A stretch of 64,000 nucleotides of DNA from Mytilus californianus (GCF_021869535.1 NW_026262668.1:15050348-15114347), one strand, 5' to 3'. Positions 35,196 through 47,570 are shown, counted from the first letter of the stretch. The notes: a model not told the origin generated them from the letters alone. Translations and numbers: made by a program.

Positions 35196-35530
35196 AATAA
35201 GTTTAAGTAATACTGTGATTGCAGCGAATGGTCGGCCATCTTAATCAACAGGACTTGTGTTGATCATTGTCCTCTCCAATGAAATATAGACAATTTTAGT
35301 ATAAGCTAGGCATTGATATTGGTTACAAAAATGCAGTTAGAAGTATTAATATTTTTCGTTTGAAAATGTGATAAATTAGTTCATAGTGCTGCAATTAATA
35401 AACTGTCAGAATATATTATTTTCTAGTTAGTACATAAGTACGTTCCTATAACAGTTACATTGATATAGTTGATCTGTTGTAAAGTGTATAATTATATAAT
35501 ATTAAACATAAATAATGGTTTTTTTTGTAT
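35196..35530 (+). terminator. 3' UTR with polyadenylation signal, copy 1
   Basis: After the stop codon the sequence is AT-rich. AATAAA at 35397-35402 is the first good signal, and a second candidate AAATAA lies near 35508. Cleavage position cannot be fixed from sequence alone. Confidence -1.
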
Positions 35531-36106
35531 ATGTGCCCATAACTCTGTCCTCTTATTCCTAAAACTAAGACACTGTGCCATTGTGTACAACATACCAAGT
35601 TTACTTAGTCAATTTAGAAAGGGATATTGTTTTGATGCACTTTAGACAACAATAAGATACCAGTAAGGGAGAGGCTACTCATCAAAGCAAATATGATATT
35701 TGTTACGTTTGAAATGTAAAATACTCTTCTTTATAAAATCTTTTTGCTAATATATTGCATTTACATAAGGGCATTTTCGGTTTGAATTTTTGATTGATTG
35801 ATTGTAGTTTGTTTAACGTCCAGTTGTGAATTTTGGACAAACATGGTGTTGTGAATACTTGTTCATTGATACGGAAGTCCATTATTCATTGGGAGAACTA
35901 TTTTATAAACATTAAAATAAACATGCATATTTAATTCATGTTCGTTTGCTCCGTGCACATACCCTTTTCATAGTTGGAAGAGCATGTATATATAGTTGTC
36001 CTGTTAGATTTAGATACAATAAAATCAGTTATTTTCGTCACAGATAATAAGTTTCGGACTTTTTAACACAAATTGTACATGACCAACTGTTTTGTCTTGA
36101 TAAACA

Positions 36107-36245
36107 GATTTAAGAAGTCTTGAGTAAGCCTTGAAGAATTATACACGTTGGATAACACTGTTACTGGTGAAGGAACCAGATTAAAGAAGTCTTGGTAAGC
36201 CTTGAAGAATTATACACATTGAATAACACTGTTACTGGTGAAGTC
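36107..36245 (+). repeat. Two-copy tandem duplication of about 70 bp
   Basis: GAAGTCTTGAGTAAGCCTTG and GAAGTCTTGGTAAGCCTTGA begin near-identical units that both contain AAGAATTATACAC and AACACTGTTACTGGTGAAG. Downstream of gene 1; no function seen. Confidence -1.
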
Positions 36246-36784
36246 GACAAACAGAAAACTTGGTGCCTTGTCAATGGTAAAATAGAAGGCAAGACTTCAT
36301 AATTAATAGAAGTCCCGATGTTAATGAAATGTTTCAAAAAAGTTTTTTACCCCAACCCCTTCACTCAACATAGCATTAGTTTGAAAAGACTGTTATTTTC
36401 TAGAAGAATTTTTTCATGTCACTACATTTGAAATATTTTTATCGATATGAGATACAGATAGGGTCGAAAAATACGAGCACAAAAGAACTATGCCCAATAT
36501 TTCTTTAAATGTATTTCTAATAATTCCATCATGTTACAAACACTTAGACTCCTTGGATTGTGAATATGAATCATTGATTATCAAACCAAAATGATCCGTC
36601 TATTAGATTACATTGACTCAGTCTCGAAGTGATTGGTTCATAAACGTTCAGTTGCAAATATTTCATGCATGTTATGGACGATGTGTGTATAGAGGCCGTA
36701 GATTTCCTGCAATTTAGTTGTATTGTTTATATTATTCATGGCGTATTTTTTGACATAGCTTTTTATATGGTATGCCGTAATGTG

Positions 36785-36945
36785 CGGATTCAGGCGGGGG
36801 CGTGGCGGGGGTGCACTCCCCCCCCCCAAAAAAAATTTGCAAAGCATCGGTTGTCCTCAGCTTAAAAAAAATATTATACAAAAAATGTTTGCGAACATTC
36901 AAGTTTGCGCCCCCTAAACTAAAGTCCTGGATCCCCCCCGGTTTT
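36785..36945. mobile_element. Poly-C MITE related to the GGGGGCGGATCCAG family
   Basis: GGCGGGGGCGTGGCGGGGGT, a poly-C run at 36819-36827, and CCTGGATCCCCCCCGG. Internal deletions and homopolymers obscure the ends. Confidence -1.
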
Positions 36946-37136
36946 ACTGAAATTAATATGATTCCATATCCGAATCTTGGCCTTGTGCATACGCAATTTA
37001 TGATCCATAAATTATTTTGGTGTATCTTGATGCGGACTTGCTTGTCTAATTGCACGCAATTGTTTGTTTTTTCTCTTCAGGTATAACAACGATTTTGTCT
37101 GGCTAATTATTACAGTAAATTGCCCGTTTAATATAA

Positions 37137-37600
37137 AAATAAAGAAATGTGATATGAATGCCAATGAGAAAACTATCCACCAGACTTCAAATAAGGTGAA
37201 TTATAGGCAACCGTACGACCTTCAACAATGAGAAAACCCATGCCGTATAGTCGGATATAAAAGCCTCCGACATGGGAAAAATGTGAAATAATTAAAACGA
37301 GAAAACGGACGGCCTAATTTAAAACAAAATTTACAAAAAAAAAACATATAGGACGGACACGAATCAAAGACGATCACTTAACTACGGGCTCCTGACAGGC
37401 ACATAAAGAATGTGGTGGGGTTAAACATGTTTGAAGGCACCAACCATTTCCCTAACCTGGGACTGCCACAGTGGTGCAACAACACAACATAAAAACAAAC
37501 TGTAAATATCAGTTACAATTGGTTCAACTTAAAAGATCGTCACCAGGATCAAAAACAACAAACAAAACAATAGACGCAAAGCACCGATACAAGAGTAATA
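37137..37600 (+). repeat. Dispersed repeat, long copy
   Basis: Begins GAAATGTGATATGAATGCCA, then AACCGTACGACCTTCAACAA, CTCCTGACAGGCACATAAAG and CCTGGGACTGCCACAGTGG. The collinear relative at 47571-48040 shares this order over about 450 bp. Stops in all frames, so it is treated as non-coding. Confidence -1.
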
Positions 37601-37732
37601 GCAGTTACTGAAAGCTTGCTGTAATTCAAAGCCGTAACGGTAAATTGATATTTTTAAAGTATAAGCTTATTTAAAGGTTCATTTCTTAATTTACGGGCAC
37701 TATAACCGTAAAAATCAGGATGCGATATCCCG

Positions 37733-38710
37733 TTTTTGTTTCGCCTTGACGGAGTCAAACAGCGAGACATAGGTATGCTGTTTCCGGCAGCGGCGTCAAC
37801 AATGTATTAGTTTGTGATTGGGTCTAGTTTATAGTGAACCACTAGTAGTAGGTCAATGGTATTTGGTATGCAGTTGTATAATAATTGACACATCTCATTA
37901 CCATGGAGATTATTTGGCCCCGCCCCCTCAGCCATGGTCTATTGACTTTGAAACTTTGCTTAGTTTACATGTATTAGTTTGTGATTAGGTCTAGTTCATA
38001 GTGAACCACTAGTGGTAGGTCAATGATATTTAGTATGCAGTTTGTATTTGCATTGGCACATCTCATTTCCATGGAGATTATTTGGCCCCGCCCCCTCAGT
38101 CATGGTCTATTGACTTGGAAACTTTAGCTTAGTTTTAATGTATGAGTTTGTGGTTAGGTCAGTTTAAGGGGAACCGTTAGTGGTAGGTCAATGATAATTG
38201 GTATACACTTGTATAAACATTAGCACATTTCACTTCCATGGATATTATTTGGCCCCGCCCCCTCATTCATGGTCTATTGACTTTGAAACTTTTGCTTAGT
38301 GATCATGTATTAGTTTGTGATTAGGTCACTTTTAAGATGAACCACTAATGTTAAGTCATTGATATTTAGTATGCAAATGTATTGGCATTGGCAAGTTTCA
38401 TTTCCTTGGAGATTATATAACCCCAACCCCTCATTATGGTTCATTGGCCGTTTGAAACTTTTACATAGTTTACAAGTTAATGTTTGTGTTTAGGGTTGTT
38501 TAAAGGGAACGACTTATGAAAAGTCAATGGTATTTGGTATGCAGTTGAATTAGCATTGGCACATCTCATTCCATGGAGATTGTTTAGCCCTGTACCTTCA
38601 GTCATGGTTCATTGACTTTGAATATTTGCATAACTTACATGTTAAAGTATTGCTACTTTAATTTCAACATTTGTATTATCAAAATAACAAATAGGGAGAC
38701 ACATCTCTGT
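37733..38710 (+). mobile_element. Tandem-core element with GTCTCGCCTT-type ends, copy B
   Basis: Head TTTCGCCTTGACGGAGTCAA plus ACAGCGAGACATAGG, five to six core units of about 165 bp with CACTAGTGGTAGGTCAATGA and CATGGAGATTATTTGGCCCC, and an eroded tail ATAGGGAGACACATCTCTGT. Same family and orientation as 32682-33655. Confidence -1.
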
Positions 38711-38754
38711 GTTAACAGTTTATTAATATGAATTCTAAAGGTACAGTTAAACAT

Positions 38755-39410
38755 TCCAACCAAATCTTTGTATCTTTGACAAAATTTGGTAAAGGTTTCG
38801 ATAAATCTGTGGTAACGAAATCCCTATCTTAATAATTTACCATTTGTACATAAATTACGTTCATTGAAATCTAAAACGAGACTTCAAATAAGGGAATAGC
38901 GAACAAGCTGTGAAGTATACACACCGTAAGAAGGGGCCAAAGGAACATCGCCGTCCAAAAATAGAAAATTAACAATCGGGAACGAACAATTCTCTTTTAT
39001 CGTCAATTTTGGTATAGAGTTTCCCGTGTGCAACTGAAATATCTAAATCGAGAAAAGGACAATTATTGCTGTCTGTACTAGAAATATTTCGAGTAAGTTT
39101 CTGTTGAAAAATTTCTGCAGTAAAATAAGAAATTTATCGATTTTTTAAATCAGAAATATCATGAAGGTAATGGTAAGTGTTTTGAAATTGATCAATTAGA
39201 TATGATTTAAACAGATCTTTACGGAGTTCGGCAATAAACTGTCAAACAATACAGGAACAAGTGGGCCAATAAAGGAACGCAATTGGTGCTCATAGAAATA
39301 TCTACAACCTGTCGATAATCTTTATTGCCGAAATACAGATGTTGTCAAACAGAAAATGTATAGCTTTAATCATCTCATCATATTTCCAGTGAGTACATCT
39401 AGTACTGGTA
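38755..39410 (-). pseudogene. Degenerate reverse transcriptase fragment
   Basis: On the minus strand, in three frames with stops, the order is: THWKYDEMIKAIHFLFDN, FGNKDYRQVVDISMSTNCVP with LLAHLFLYC, then NTYHYLHDISDLKN (position of the catalytic YxDD, here YLHD), CPFLDLDISVAHGKL and SYGVYTSQLVRYS. This matches a mobile-element reverse transcriptase family found in many invertebrates (GIPMGTNC / RYLDD type), possibly Penelope-related. The catalytic aspartate has changed to histidine. It is inactive and is unlike the LINE at 40795-42990. Confidence -1.
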
Positions 39411-39639
39411 TATTTCCCTTTTTCATTACAGAAGAAGGCTTTTAGTCTAGGATGCATGACTTTTTTTATTAGTTTTTATTGTCTTTGAACTAGCTGTCAG
39501 TAACTGCGAGTACTCTAAGATCTGTACTTAGTGTTTTTTTTTTGTTAGGATGTATCAATACCCATCCACGTCCACTCTGTGTTTTTGTGAGATGTATTTC
39601 TATTTGTATCCATCTGATGAGTTAAGCCTTTTTTAACTG

Positions 39640-40018
39640 ATTTTTGAAAGTTTGTTCTTATGTTGTACTGTTACACCACTGTCCCAGATTAGGGGGAGGG
39701 TTGGGGCCTCCAACTAGTTTAAACCCGCTGCATTTGTATGCACCTGTCTTAAGTCAGGAGCCTGTTGTTCAGTGGTTGTCGTTTGTTGATGTGGTTCATA
39801 AGTGTTTCTCGTTTCTCGTTTTTTTATATCGAATGGACCGTTGGTTTTCCTGTTTGAATTGTTTTACACTAATCATTTTGGGGCCCTTTATAGCTTGCTG
39901 TTCGGTGTGAGCCAATGCTCCGTGTTGAAGGCCGTACTTTGACCTACAATTGTTTACTTTTTACACACTGTGACTTGGATGGAGAGTTGTCTCATTGGCA
40001 CTCATACCACATCTTATT
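39640..40018 (-). repeat. Dispersed repeat, copy
   Basis: Contains CTTAAGTCAGGAGCCTGTTG, GCTTGCTGTTCGGTGTGAGC and GGAGAGTTGTCTCATTGGCA. In reverse it matches 50735-50960, and its right part matches 6290-6470. Confidence -1.
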
Positions 40019-40289
40019 TATATTTGTATGAGTGGCAGCAAATAAATCTGCATCCAGATTTTTTCAAGACTATTTAATAAGATAAGAGAACTTCTGTTTG
40101 ATAATATTGTGTGGTAGTTTAGTGTACAGAGTCGAAAAAATATAGCTGTCATCCGAATTGAACGGACCATTAAAAGCACGTAATTTCTCCAAAACATCCA
40201 TGGAGTTTTTTTACACTCCAAAACTTGTTTATTCAATAACTTTTATTTGCTGTATTACAAAAATTAATAACAAATACACAATGTAATTA

Positions 40290-40740
40290 AGCCTAATTCA
40301 CGGGTGTCATTCGGTTTGTCGAGAAAAATGATAGTGAAAGAATAACTAACGGTCAAGCATTGCGATCGGGTCGTGAAAGATCTTGTATCAGATCGTGAAT
40401 TCAATGAAGTCTAATTCATGACAAGTTCAAAATCTGTGAAAAATCTGCTGTAATTTTAAAAGGTGGAACAAATCAGAAAAAAAGAAATATGTCTGTCAAA
40501 ATGATTCAACTTCCTTACTGATAATGTGCACTACGTTAAAGAAAAAATGCAGTACATTTTTTGTACTTTTAAGAAAACACAAAAGGCGACATACGATCAT
40601 ATGAGATTCATTAAGCTATAATGGTCACATTTCAATATATCATGATGTATTTGAGATTTAATCTTTAGTGTGTCAGGTAGTCCAGTAAAATTAAAGTATG
40701 TTTAACTTATTACTTGAAAAAGTTCTTTTTTTTTTAAAAG
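40290..40740 (+). repeat. Dispersed element, copy inverted relative to 49010-49545
   Basis: Motifs GTGTCATTCGGTTTGTCGAG, GGTCAAGCATTGCGATCGGG, TCGTGAAAGATCTTGTATCA and CAAAAGGCGACATACGATCA occur here in order. Their reverse complements occur at 49545-49010. Divergence is moderate. No ORF spans the element. Confidence -1.
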
Positions 40741-41012
40741 TATAACTTTGTTGATTTTTAATCAAAATTGACAGTGAAGATCAGGCAACTCATTATTGCA
40801 AATACAATACAATACAAAGTTTTTTTATTGTCAATTATGACGCCCAATAATTTGAGCAGTACAATTAAGTTCAATTTCATACAAGTGATTACATATTGAT
40901 TACATTGATTATTAACAATTAAACAAAATCAAGTCTTTCTCAGCAGAATAATTTCTACAGGAATAATATGTAAAGTTTTACAATATAATATAGATGGACA
41001 AACTACCGGTGA

Positions 41013-42239
41013 CTAAACTGTATCTAGAATTAAATTTCTCTCTTTGAATAAAGTACACAATAATAAACTTACTTTTTTAATTATAACATTATCCTCAGAT
41101 GACATTAACCATATTAATTTTGATTTATTTGGGAGGCTTTTAAAGTTTTTGTTAACCTTATTTAAGTAATTTAAATATTCAGATCTTTTATTTTCTAAAA
41201 CAGGACACTGAAGAAGAAAATGAATTTCATCTTCAACTTCAGTGTTGCATAATTTACATATTCTATCCTCCACTCGAAGCCCCACATATCTGCCTCTTTC
41301 AATTTCTAATTTATGTGCACTGACTCTGAACTTAGTGAGCAGTCGCCTATCATCCTCATTCAAAATTAATAAGTATTTTTCCATACAAATATTTTCTTTA
41401 AATAATCTGTAAGTTCTTAGTTTATTTCCATGCTGTTTATTTTGTCTATCATTGTAAAGTTCAGATTTCCAAATACAAGAATATTTCTGTTTTAATTTCC
41501 GGTAAATTAGTGATTTTAAATCCATCTTTGAATTTTTAACAAGTTTAAGATCTATATCAAGATATTTCATAAGAATAACAATACAACTATACCAACTATT
41601 TTTGTTTTAACTATTTAGTGATCTAGAGACATTCAGAGCTTCAGAGAGAAGGATATCATCAGACTTTAATACATATTTATAATATCTAAACATATTTAAA
41701 ATTACTTCAAGAAATAAGGGATATCTTCCCATTTCACCCAATAAAGCTATATTTGTAGATTTCTTACCTAAACCCATAGAAAATTTACAGAATTTGACAT
41801 GAATACTTTCTTGTTTCATGTCCTTGCATAGTTTAAATAGATTATGTTCATTTTTATTTAGTTTATTTATTACTGAAGCTCCCCATATTTCACTCCCATA
41901 TAACAACACAGGTTTCACAGTATGATCAAATATATGTGAAAGTGTGTTAATTTTAGGTTTATATAAGTTAAAACTTTTTTTATATTTAAATAAAGCTTTC
42001 AATCCCCTTTTATATAAATCTTCTTTAGCCTCTGTAAAGCTACCACTTGCACTTACATAAATTCCTAAATATTTATAACCCCTAGCCCTTTCAATAGGTA
42101 CATTATTAACATTAAATATTTTTTCATACAGTTTTCCTGTTTTATTAAATACTACTGATTTAGTTTTCTTTATATTTATTTGGAGCCCCCATTTATCACA
42201 GTAGTGTATATAGTTTATCAATACACTTCTGTAAACCAT
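41013..42239 (-). pseudogene. LINE C-terminal region (thumb and Cys/His knuckle)
   Basis: Continues the reverse transcriptase in a shifted frame. CDKWGLQINIKKTKSVVFNK and GYKYLGIYVSASGSFTEA are typical post-YADD motifs, followed by RRLLTKFRVSAHKLEIERGR and the knuckle CKLCNTEVEDEIHFLLQCPV at the C-terminus. One stop at 41607-41609 lies in the same frame as both halves. The knuckle is related to those in the fragments at 16935 and 19505, but the sequences are from different subfamilies. Confidence -1.
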
Positions 42240-42984
42240 CAGCTGTTTCTGACATCAATACTAAGTCATCTGCATACAATAAGCAATTAAGCTGTAAGGA
42301 ATTTAAAATAGCAGGTTTACAGGTCTCATCAAATGAGTCAAGAATATCATTTATAAAAAATTTAAATAAAGTGGGACTTAGATTATCCCCTTGTTTGACT
42401 CCTATGTTAGATGTAAAGTTTTCAGTCATAGAATATTTGTCTACCTTTACACAAAGTTCAATATTATTATACATATCTTTTAGAGTGTTATAAAATAAAT
42501 CACTGACTCCAATATTTCTCAGTTTATAAAAAAGTCCATCATGACTAACAGTGTCAAAGGCTCTTCTTAGGTCAACAAAGCATGTAAAGAATTTTTTATC
42601 GCCTTGTTGAGTATACTTTTCTATAAGAGTTCTCAAAACTAAATGATGATCACTGGTGCGCTTGCCTTTACAGAAACCAATTTGTTCCGGTTTAATAATA
42701 TTTCTACTTGCCAAACACTTCTCTAAACGAATATTTAAAATTTTCACAAATAACTTGCCTAAACAACTTCCAATGGTAATTCCTCTATAATTTGAAGGGT
42801 CGTCTTTTGAACCACTTTTAAATAAAGGAACTATATATCCTTTTGCCCAAATTTTGGGAAAATTTCCTGAGTTTAAGATACTATTAAACAATTTTTGAAA
42901 ACAAGGAACTAAATATATTTGACTGGACTTTAACATTTCGTTTAAAATTGAGTCAAGATATTGTGATCGTGAAAGACAAGGCAT
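42196..42984 (-). pseudogene. LINE reverse transcriptase domain
   Basis: Residue order matches the RVT_1 family: SILNEMLKSSQ, KSGSKDDPSNYRGITIG, KRTSDHHLVL, the first catalytic block FVDLRRAFDTVSHDGL, GVKQGDNLSPTLF and the catalytic CLLYADDLVLMSE. All three catalytic aspartates (FVDL and YADD) are present, so the domain itself is intact although the element is not. The conserved start of the domain is cut off. The clade (Jockey/CR1-like) is a guess. Confidence -1.
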
Positions 42985-43584
42985 AGCCAGGCTTAATGAT
43001 CAGAAAACAACATTTATTTTACCAAATGATATACTTGTAATTGGTTGAAGTATGTAACTACGTACTTTATACGTAAATTAAAGCTTTCACTTTTTTGGAT
43101 GATAATAATCCTGAAGTAGAGATTACAGACACCACATATACAGCTTCCTCAACCTTATTTTTAGACATATATATCCCGACTACAGCGGTCATCTCAATAC
43201 CCGAGTCTATGACAAACGAAATGATTTCAATTTTGAAATTATAAATTTTCCTCACCTTAGCAGCAATTTATCAACTTCATCCGCGTATGGATTATACATT
43301 TCTAATCTCGATATTCGGGAGCTTGCAGCTGCTACTAATTTGTAAAACGTTATCAGTGTCTGAGCAAAAAATTAACGAGCCAGGGTTTTGTGAAAGAACG
43401 TAATGTCTTTTTCTCAAATAGTTCTTTGGAAAGTACTAATACCTAATTATAGATAAATATTAAGTGTCTACTTCACAAATAATACAGGATGATCTTGAGT
43501 TATAGATTCTAGGTGGTGACTCTGTGTAATCAAAGTGCTGGATAGCACCTGTGGAAAGTATGCAACGGTAGATGTGTATTATTT

Positions 43585-43681
43585 ACAGGCACTTATTTAT
43601 ATCCATGGGAAGGTCGACTATCAATATACTTCTATTATATATGAATAGTCGAGCTTCCCATGGATAGAAACAAGTGCCTGT
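43585..43681. mobile_element. Long-hairpin (foldback) element, 97 bp
   Basis: ACAGGCACTTATTTATATCC plus ATGGGAAG pairs with CTTCCCATGGATAGAAACAA plus GTGCCTGT. The centre is TCGACTATcaatata...atatatGAATAGTCGA. It is the smallest and cleanest of the hairpins in the window. Confidence -1.
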
Positions 43682-43859
43682 GGTATTATTGAATTTAATC
43701 ACAGCTTTGACGTTTGTTACTAAATCATTGTCTCATCGGCAATAATCAAAGATAACTTTTTTTCATATGTTTATCATGTAAAATTTTGATATTTTCTGTT
43801 GCAACCTTAAACTGTAGATTTTAAATACTTCAGTACTCAGAAAGCTCTGTTACATTCTT

Positions 43860-44145
43860 TTTGTGCCCATCCCATATCAGGGGCCTGTGATTTTAGTACT
43901 TTTTATTGACTCAGGTCCTTCATATTAGTTTTTAGTAAATTGTATTGTTATTAGTTAAGCCGTTAGTTTTCTTGTTTGAATTGTTTCACATTTTTCATAT
44001 CAGGGCCTTTTATAGCCAACAATATGGTATGAGTTTTTCTCATTGTTGAAGACCGTATGGTAACCTATAATTGCTTATATATCTTCCTCCTTTGAACTCT
44101 GGTGGATAGTTGTTTCATTATCAATGAATGTCACATCTATTTCAA
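43860..44145 (-). repeat. Dispersed repeat, fragment
   Basis: GCCTTTTATAGCCAACAATA, GTTGAAGACCGTATGGTAAC and GGATAGTTGTTTCATTATCA correspond in reverse to the family at 47571-47760. Confidence -1.
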
Positions 44146-44389
44146 ATAAGACGGCAAACTTAAACCAAAACAATCGTAGTGAAAGTGAATTTATATGAAA
44201 GTATTTAATCAACAATGGCAATATGTAGACAGGAATAAAAAGTTAATATACACTAGATTTGTAGAGGTACTTATAACCCTGTAATACATTTTAGTTGCTG
44301 CTGTGAAATTCAGCATTGAGGCAAAGACATTTTGAGATTTTTGGTTTTCAGTCATTCATTTTATATAATCATGGCCTCTGTGTTGAATT

Positions 44390-45150
44390 GACACATTGTT
44401 AATGATAGGTCAATCTGAAAGAATTATACTAACCCAGGAACAAAGTGTGAGGTTTGCATACTGTAAATTCTGAAATTGAATGTCAATGTCAGCATGATGC
44501 TTCTGCGTACAAAATTTTGTCAAAAGTGCTTCAGTACAAAAGTTATGCACCAAACACAAACCAGACACTGTTTAACTATCATAGGGGTCAAACGAGAAAG
44601 GTCAGAATGATCTGACTTTGGTATATGACAAACCCAAAGCTCATAATGCAACTGCATACCATGTTAGGTAACCAAAATTTTAAGGTACAAAAGATATGAC
44701 CCAGATACGATTGGACAAGGTTTTACTATCACGGGTATCAAAGGACAAAGTCAAGGTCAGAGTGATCCGAATTTGGGATATGACACGTCCAAAGACCATG
44801 ATGCAACTGCCTACCGAGTTTGATAAACCAAAGTTTTAAAGTACAAACTTTATGAACCGGACACAAATTAGATAAAGTCAACTATCATAATGGTCAAGGG
44901 TAAAAGTCAAGGTCAGAGTAGACTGACTTTAGTATGTTTTACAGTACAAAAGTTGTGAGCAGAACACGAATTAGACATGGTATTACTATCAAAGGGGTCG
45001 AAGTATAAGGTCAGAACCACCTGACTTTGATATGACACACCCCAGCCTTAGATGCAATTGCATACTAAGTATGGTTAACCGAAGTTTTATAGTACAAAAA
45101 TAATGAACCGGACACGAAGCCAGACGGATAGACAGGCGGACATGGTTATT
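44390..45150 (-). mobile_element. Tandem-core element, about 170-bp units, reverse orientation
   Basis: Four to five units share AAGTCAAGGTCAGAGTGATC, GATGCAACTGCATACC and AACCGGACACGAATTAGACA. The right end has AGACGGATAGACAGGCGGAC, which in reverse is a GTCC/GTCT-rich head like those of 34158 and 54035. A T-run and G-run (45159-45190) follow. Confidence -1.
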
Positions 45151-45657
45151 CCTAAATAACTCAATTTTTTTTTTTGGGGGGGGGGGGGGAGTGTATTAAG
45201 CAATCTGAGAAATATGCCAGAATATCAACAATCTACTCATAATAACATATATCTCATTAAAAGGAAAAACAATTCTCAGTAAAACTGTTTTTGAGTCATT
45301 TAATCTAAGTACTTTTAATTGTCAACATATAATGTTTACAGCTATTTTGGTGTTTCTAAGATCGAATTCTGAGACTCCCAAGTTCTTAATTTGGTAGGAA
45401 ATAACTCTCAAGCTATCACATTTTTTTGTATTCTTGTTAAACTATTTCTATGTGTTCTTAGTTTACTTTTCTAAGCCGCAAGTTCATTCACAGTCTAGTA
45501 ATTTCATAAACTCTGTTAATTTTGTTTTTAAGCTTTATTGTATATTTAATGTATGCAATGATTATAGAGCTACCAGATTTTTTTTCCTTCTTTCGAAAGC
45601 ATTATATAAACAACAAACAAATTGAAATTTAACTGATTATTTGTAATTGAATTTATT

Positions 45658-45661
45658 CAAC

Positions 45662-45702
<41 letters not shown>
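45658..45702. repeat. AT microsatellite
   Basis: An uninterrupted AT run of about 40 bp directly precedes the MITE at 45744-45903. Confidence -1.
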
Positions 45703-45706
<4 letters not shown>

Positions 45707-45743
45707 CTGAAGGACCCCCCTCCCCCTCCCAAATTATATATAT

Positions 45744-45903
45744 GAGGGTCTGGATGGGGGTCCTTCAATTCTTTTAAGCAACTTTTCTCTATTCTTTATA
45801 AATTTTGACCTATTTTTCTCTATTCTTTAAATTTTTAGCTCTTTATTCTGCACATTTTGTACATTATTCTTTATTCAGTAAACACCATCCAGACCCTCAT
45901 ATA
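45744..45903. mobile_element. MITE with ATGAGGGTCTGGATGG ends
   Basis: Left end ATGAGGGTCTGGATGGGGGT, right end ACCATCCAGACCCTCAT. The interior has three to four TTTTCTCTATTCTTTA units. Relative at 23655-23872. Confidence -1.
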
Positions 45904-46245
45904 TTAAAAAACAAGCACCAACAAGTGAAAAGTATAACAGCTCAATGAACATTACTTGGGGAAAATACTGCCAATTGAATTGCATGTATGTTGGTGTTGA
46001 TATTCAATGCACTTTACTTATAGAAATAAATGCCATGATGATAGACATATTTTTAATTTTGAAGTGGAATGAAAACTGAGTAGGGACACGTTTATATATG
46101 ACTTAATTCCACGAGGCGCTTATAATCATACAACCAATTAAATATTTATTTACAGTGCTCCAGCTTGAAACAAAAAAGGAGCAGGGCACTTTTTTGGAGG
46201 GGGTTTAAAATTATAGAATCAGTTATTGAAAAATGAGAAATTTAA

Positions 46246-46520
46246 ACTCGTGCGCACGACTTGCAAACTGGTGCGCATGACTTTCAAACTGGCGCGCACT
46301 ACTATCAAAATGGTGCGCACGACTCCCAAAAAATGGTGCACACGACTTTCAAAAATGGTGCGCACGACTTTCAAAATGGTGCGCACTACTTTCAAAAACT
46401 GGTGCGTACGACTTTGAATCTCGTGCGCACCATTTTGAAAGGCGCACCATTTTTGAAAGTCGTGCAAACAAGTTTTTGAAAGTCGTGCGCACCATTTTTC
46501 AAACACGTGCGCACCAGATT
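46246..46520. repeat. 21-bp minisatellite that inverts partway
   Basis: From about 46246 to 46415 the unit is GGTGCGCACGACTTTCAAAA. From about 46417 to 46520 the complement TTTTGAAAGTCGTGCGCACC is used instead. The result is a minisatellite hairpin with a TGCGCA palindrome in almost every unit. Open frames on both strands here are just translations of the repeat. Confidence -1.
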
Positions 46521-47570
46521 AAATCTCCGTCAAACGAAAATATTTATATTTACATGGAACTTTAGGGGCTCCGTACATAATGACATATATACTTTCCCGA
46601 TAGAATACAAAATAAGTCAAATATAAATACAAGGGTATACATAATGAAAACAACACGATAAAAGCCTCATGTGTCCGACCCACCGCATAAAGAACGCCAA
46701 AAAAAACCTGAAAGCTGGATGCACATATACCGAACCACTTCAAGAGTCATACAATCAAATGGAACACAATAGTACAAAGAAAAATAAAGGTAGAACTGTA
46801 AAGTAATTCAAATGCTGCACAGAGTCAGCACCTAGAATCAAATATGTTTCACTTCAAACGTTCGTAAAACTTCTTCAGAACTTATATATGATGTATAGTT
46901 CAGTGCCAGCTAACAAAGAATCCAAGGTAAAGTGTTAATCTCTTATTCATATATACTTCGAAATGACAATTACATATTATTCAATAGAATCTCGATGAAT
47001 TTGAAGGAACCATCCGAAAACAGTTGTAAATTTGTAAATGATTGATTTACTTTCAATTCATATATCATTTTACCGAGCTTCACCCCTTATGAAGTCAGAG
47101 ATGGATTTTTATATCTATTTCTTTTCTTTTTTTTTTTTTAGTTTTGGGGGTGCTGGGCCGTAGCTGCATATATGGTAAATGCATAAACTTTTTTCAAATG
47201 CCACTCCTAATGTTGTCATGGTACTCAACCCTTTTCAGAATCCTGCAACTGGAAGAGTTAATTACTAAAATGTTTTAAATCTACAATGCAAACCTATCTT
47301 ACGACTTCTATGATAAATACTGTGTCGGGTCTTTTCTGTTACTTATTTATGGCGTAACTGTACATCGCATAAATTCACGTCAATCGTTTTATACCAAACT
47401 AACTGTTCCAAGTATAGATAAATCTTCTTTCTTTAAATCATTTTAAGAAACTTGTATTCTTACGGAACCTAAAATATTTTACAGTTCATGACAAATTTAT
47501 GAAGACAAAAGCGTTGAAAATAATATATGATGGGAGGGAGAGTATTAAGTGGCTTTGACTTTATTAAAAT

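Larger units (their letters stand above)
40795..42990 (-). mobile_element. 5'-truncated non-LTR retrotransposon (LINE)
   Basis: This is a minus-strand LINE truncated at its 5' end near 42990. It retains the reverse transcriptase and C-terminal domain and ends with a pentanucleotide tail, TATTG repeats, near 40800-40818. Such elements copy their RNA at a nicked chromosomal target. It is inactive: the frame shifts near 42200-42240 and a stop interrupts the second frame at about 41607. Upstream endonuclease and ORF1 are missing. Confidence -1.

Noticed and set aside
46219-46506. Open frames on both strands rich in VRTT/VVRT
   Set aside because: A 21-bp unit is open in several frames by arithmetic; no start context or domain.
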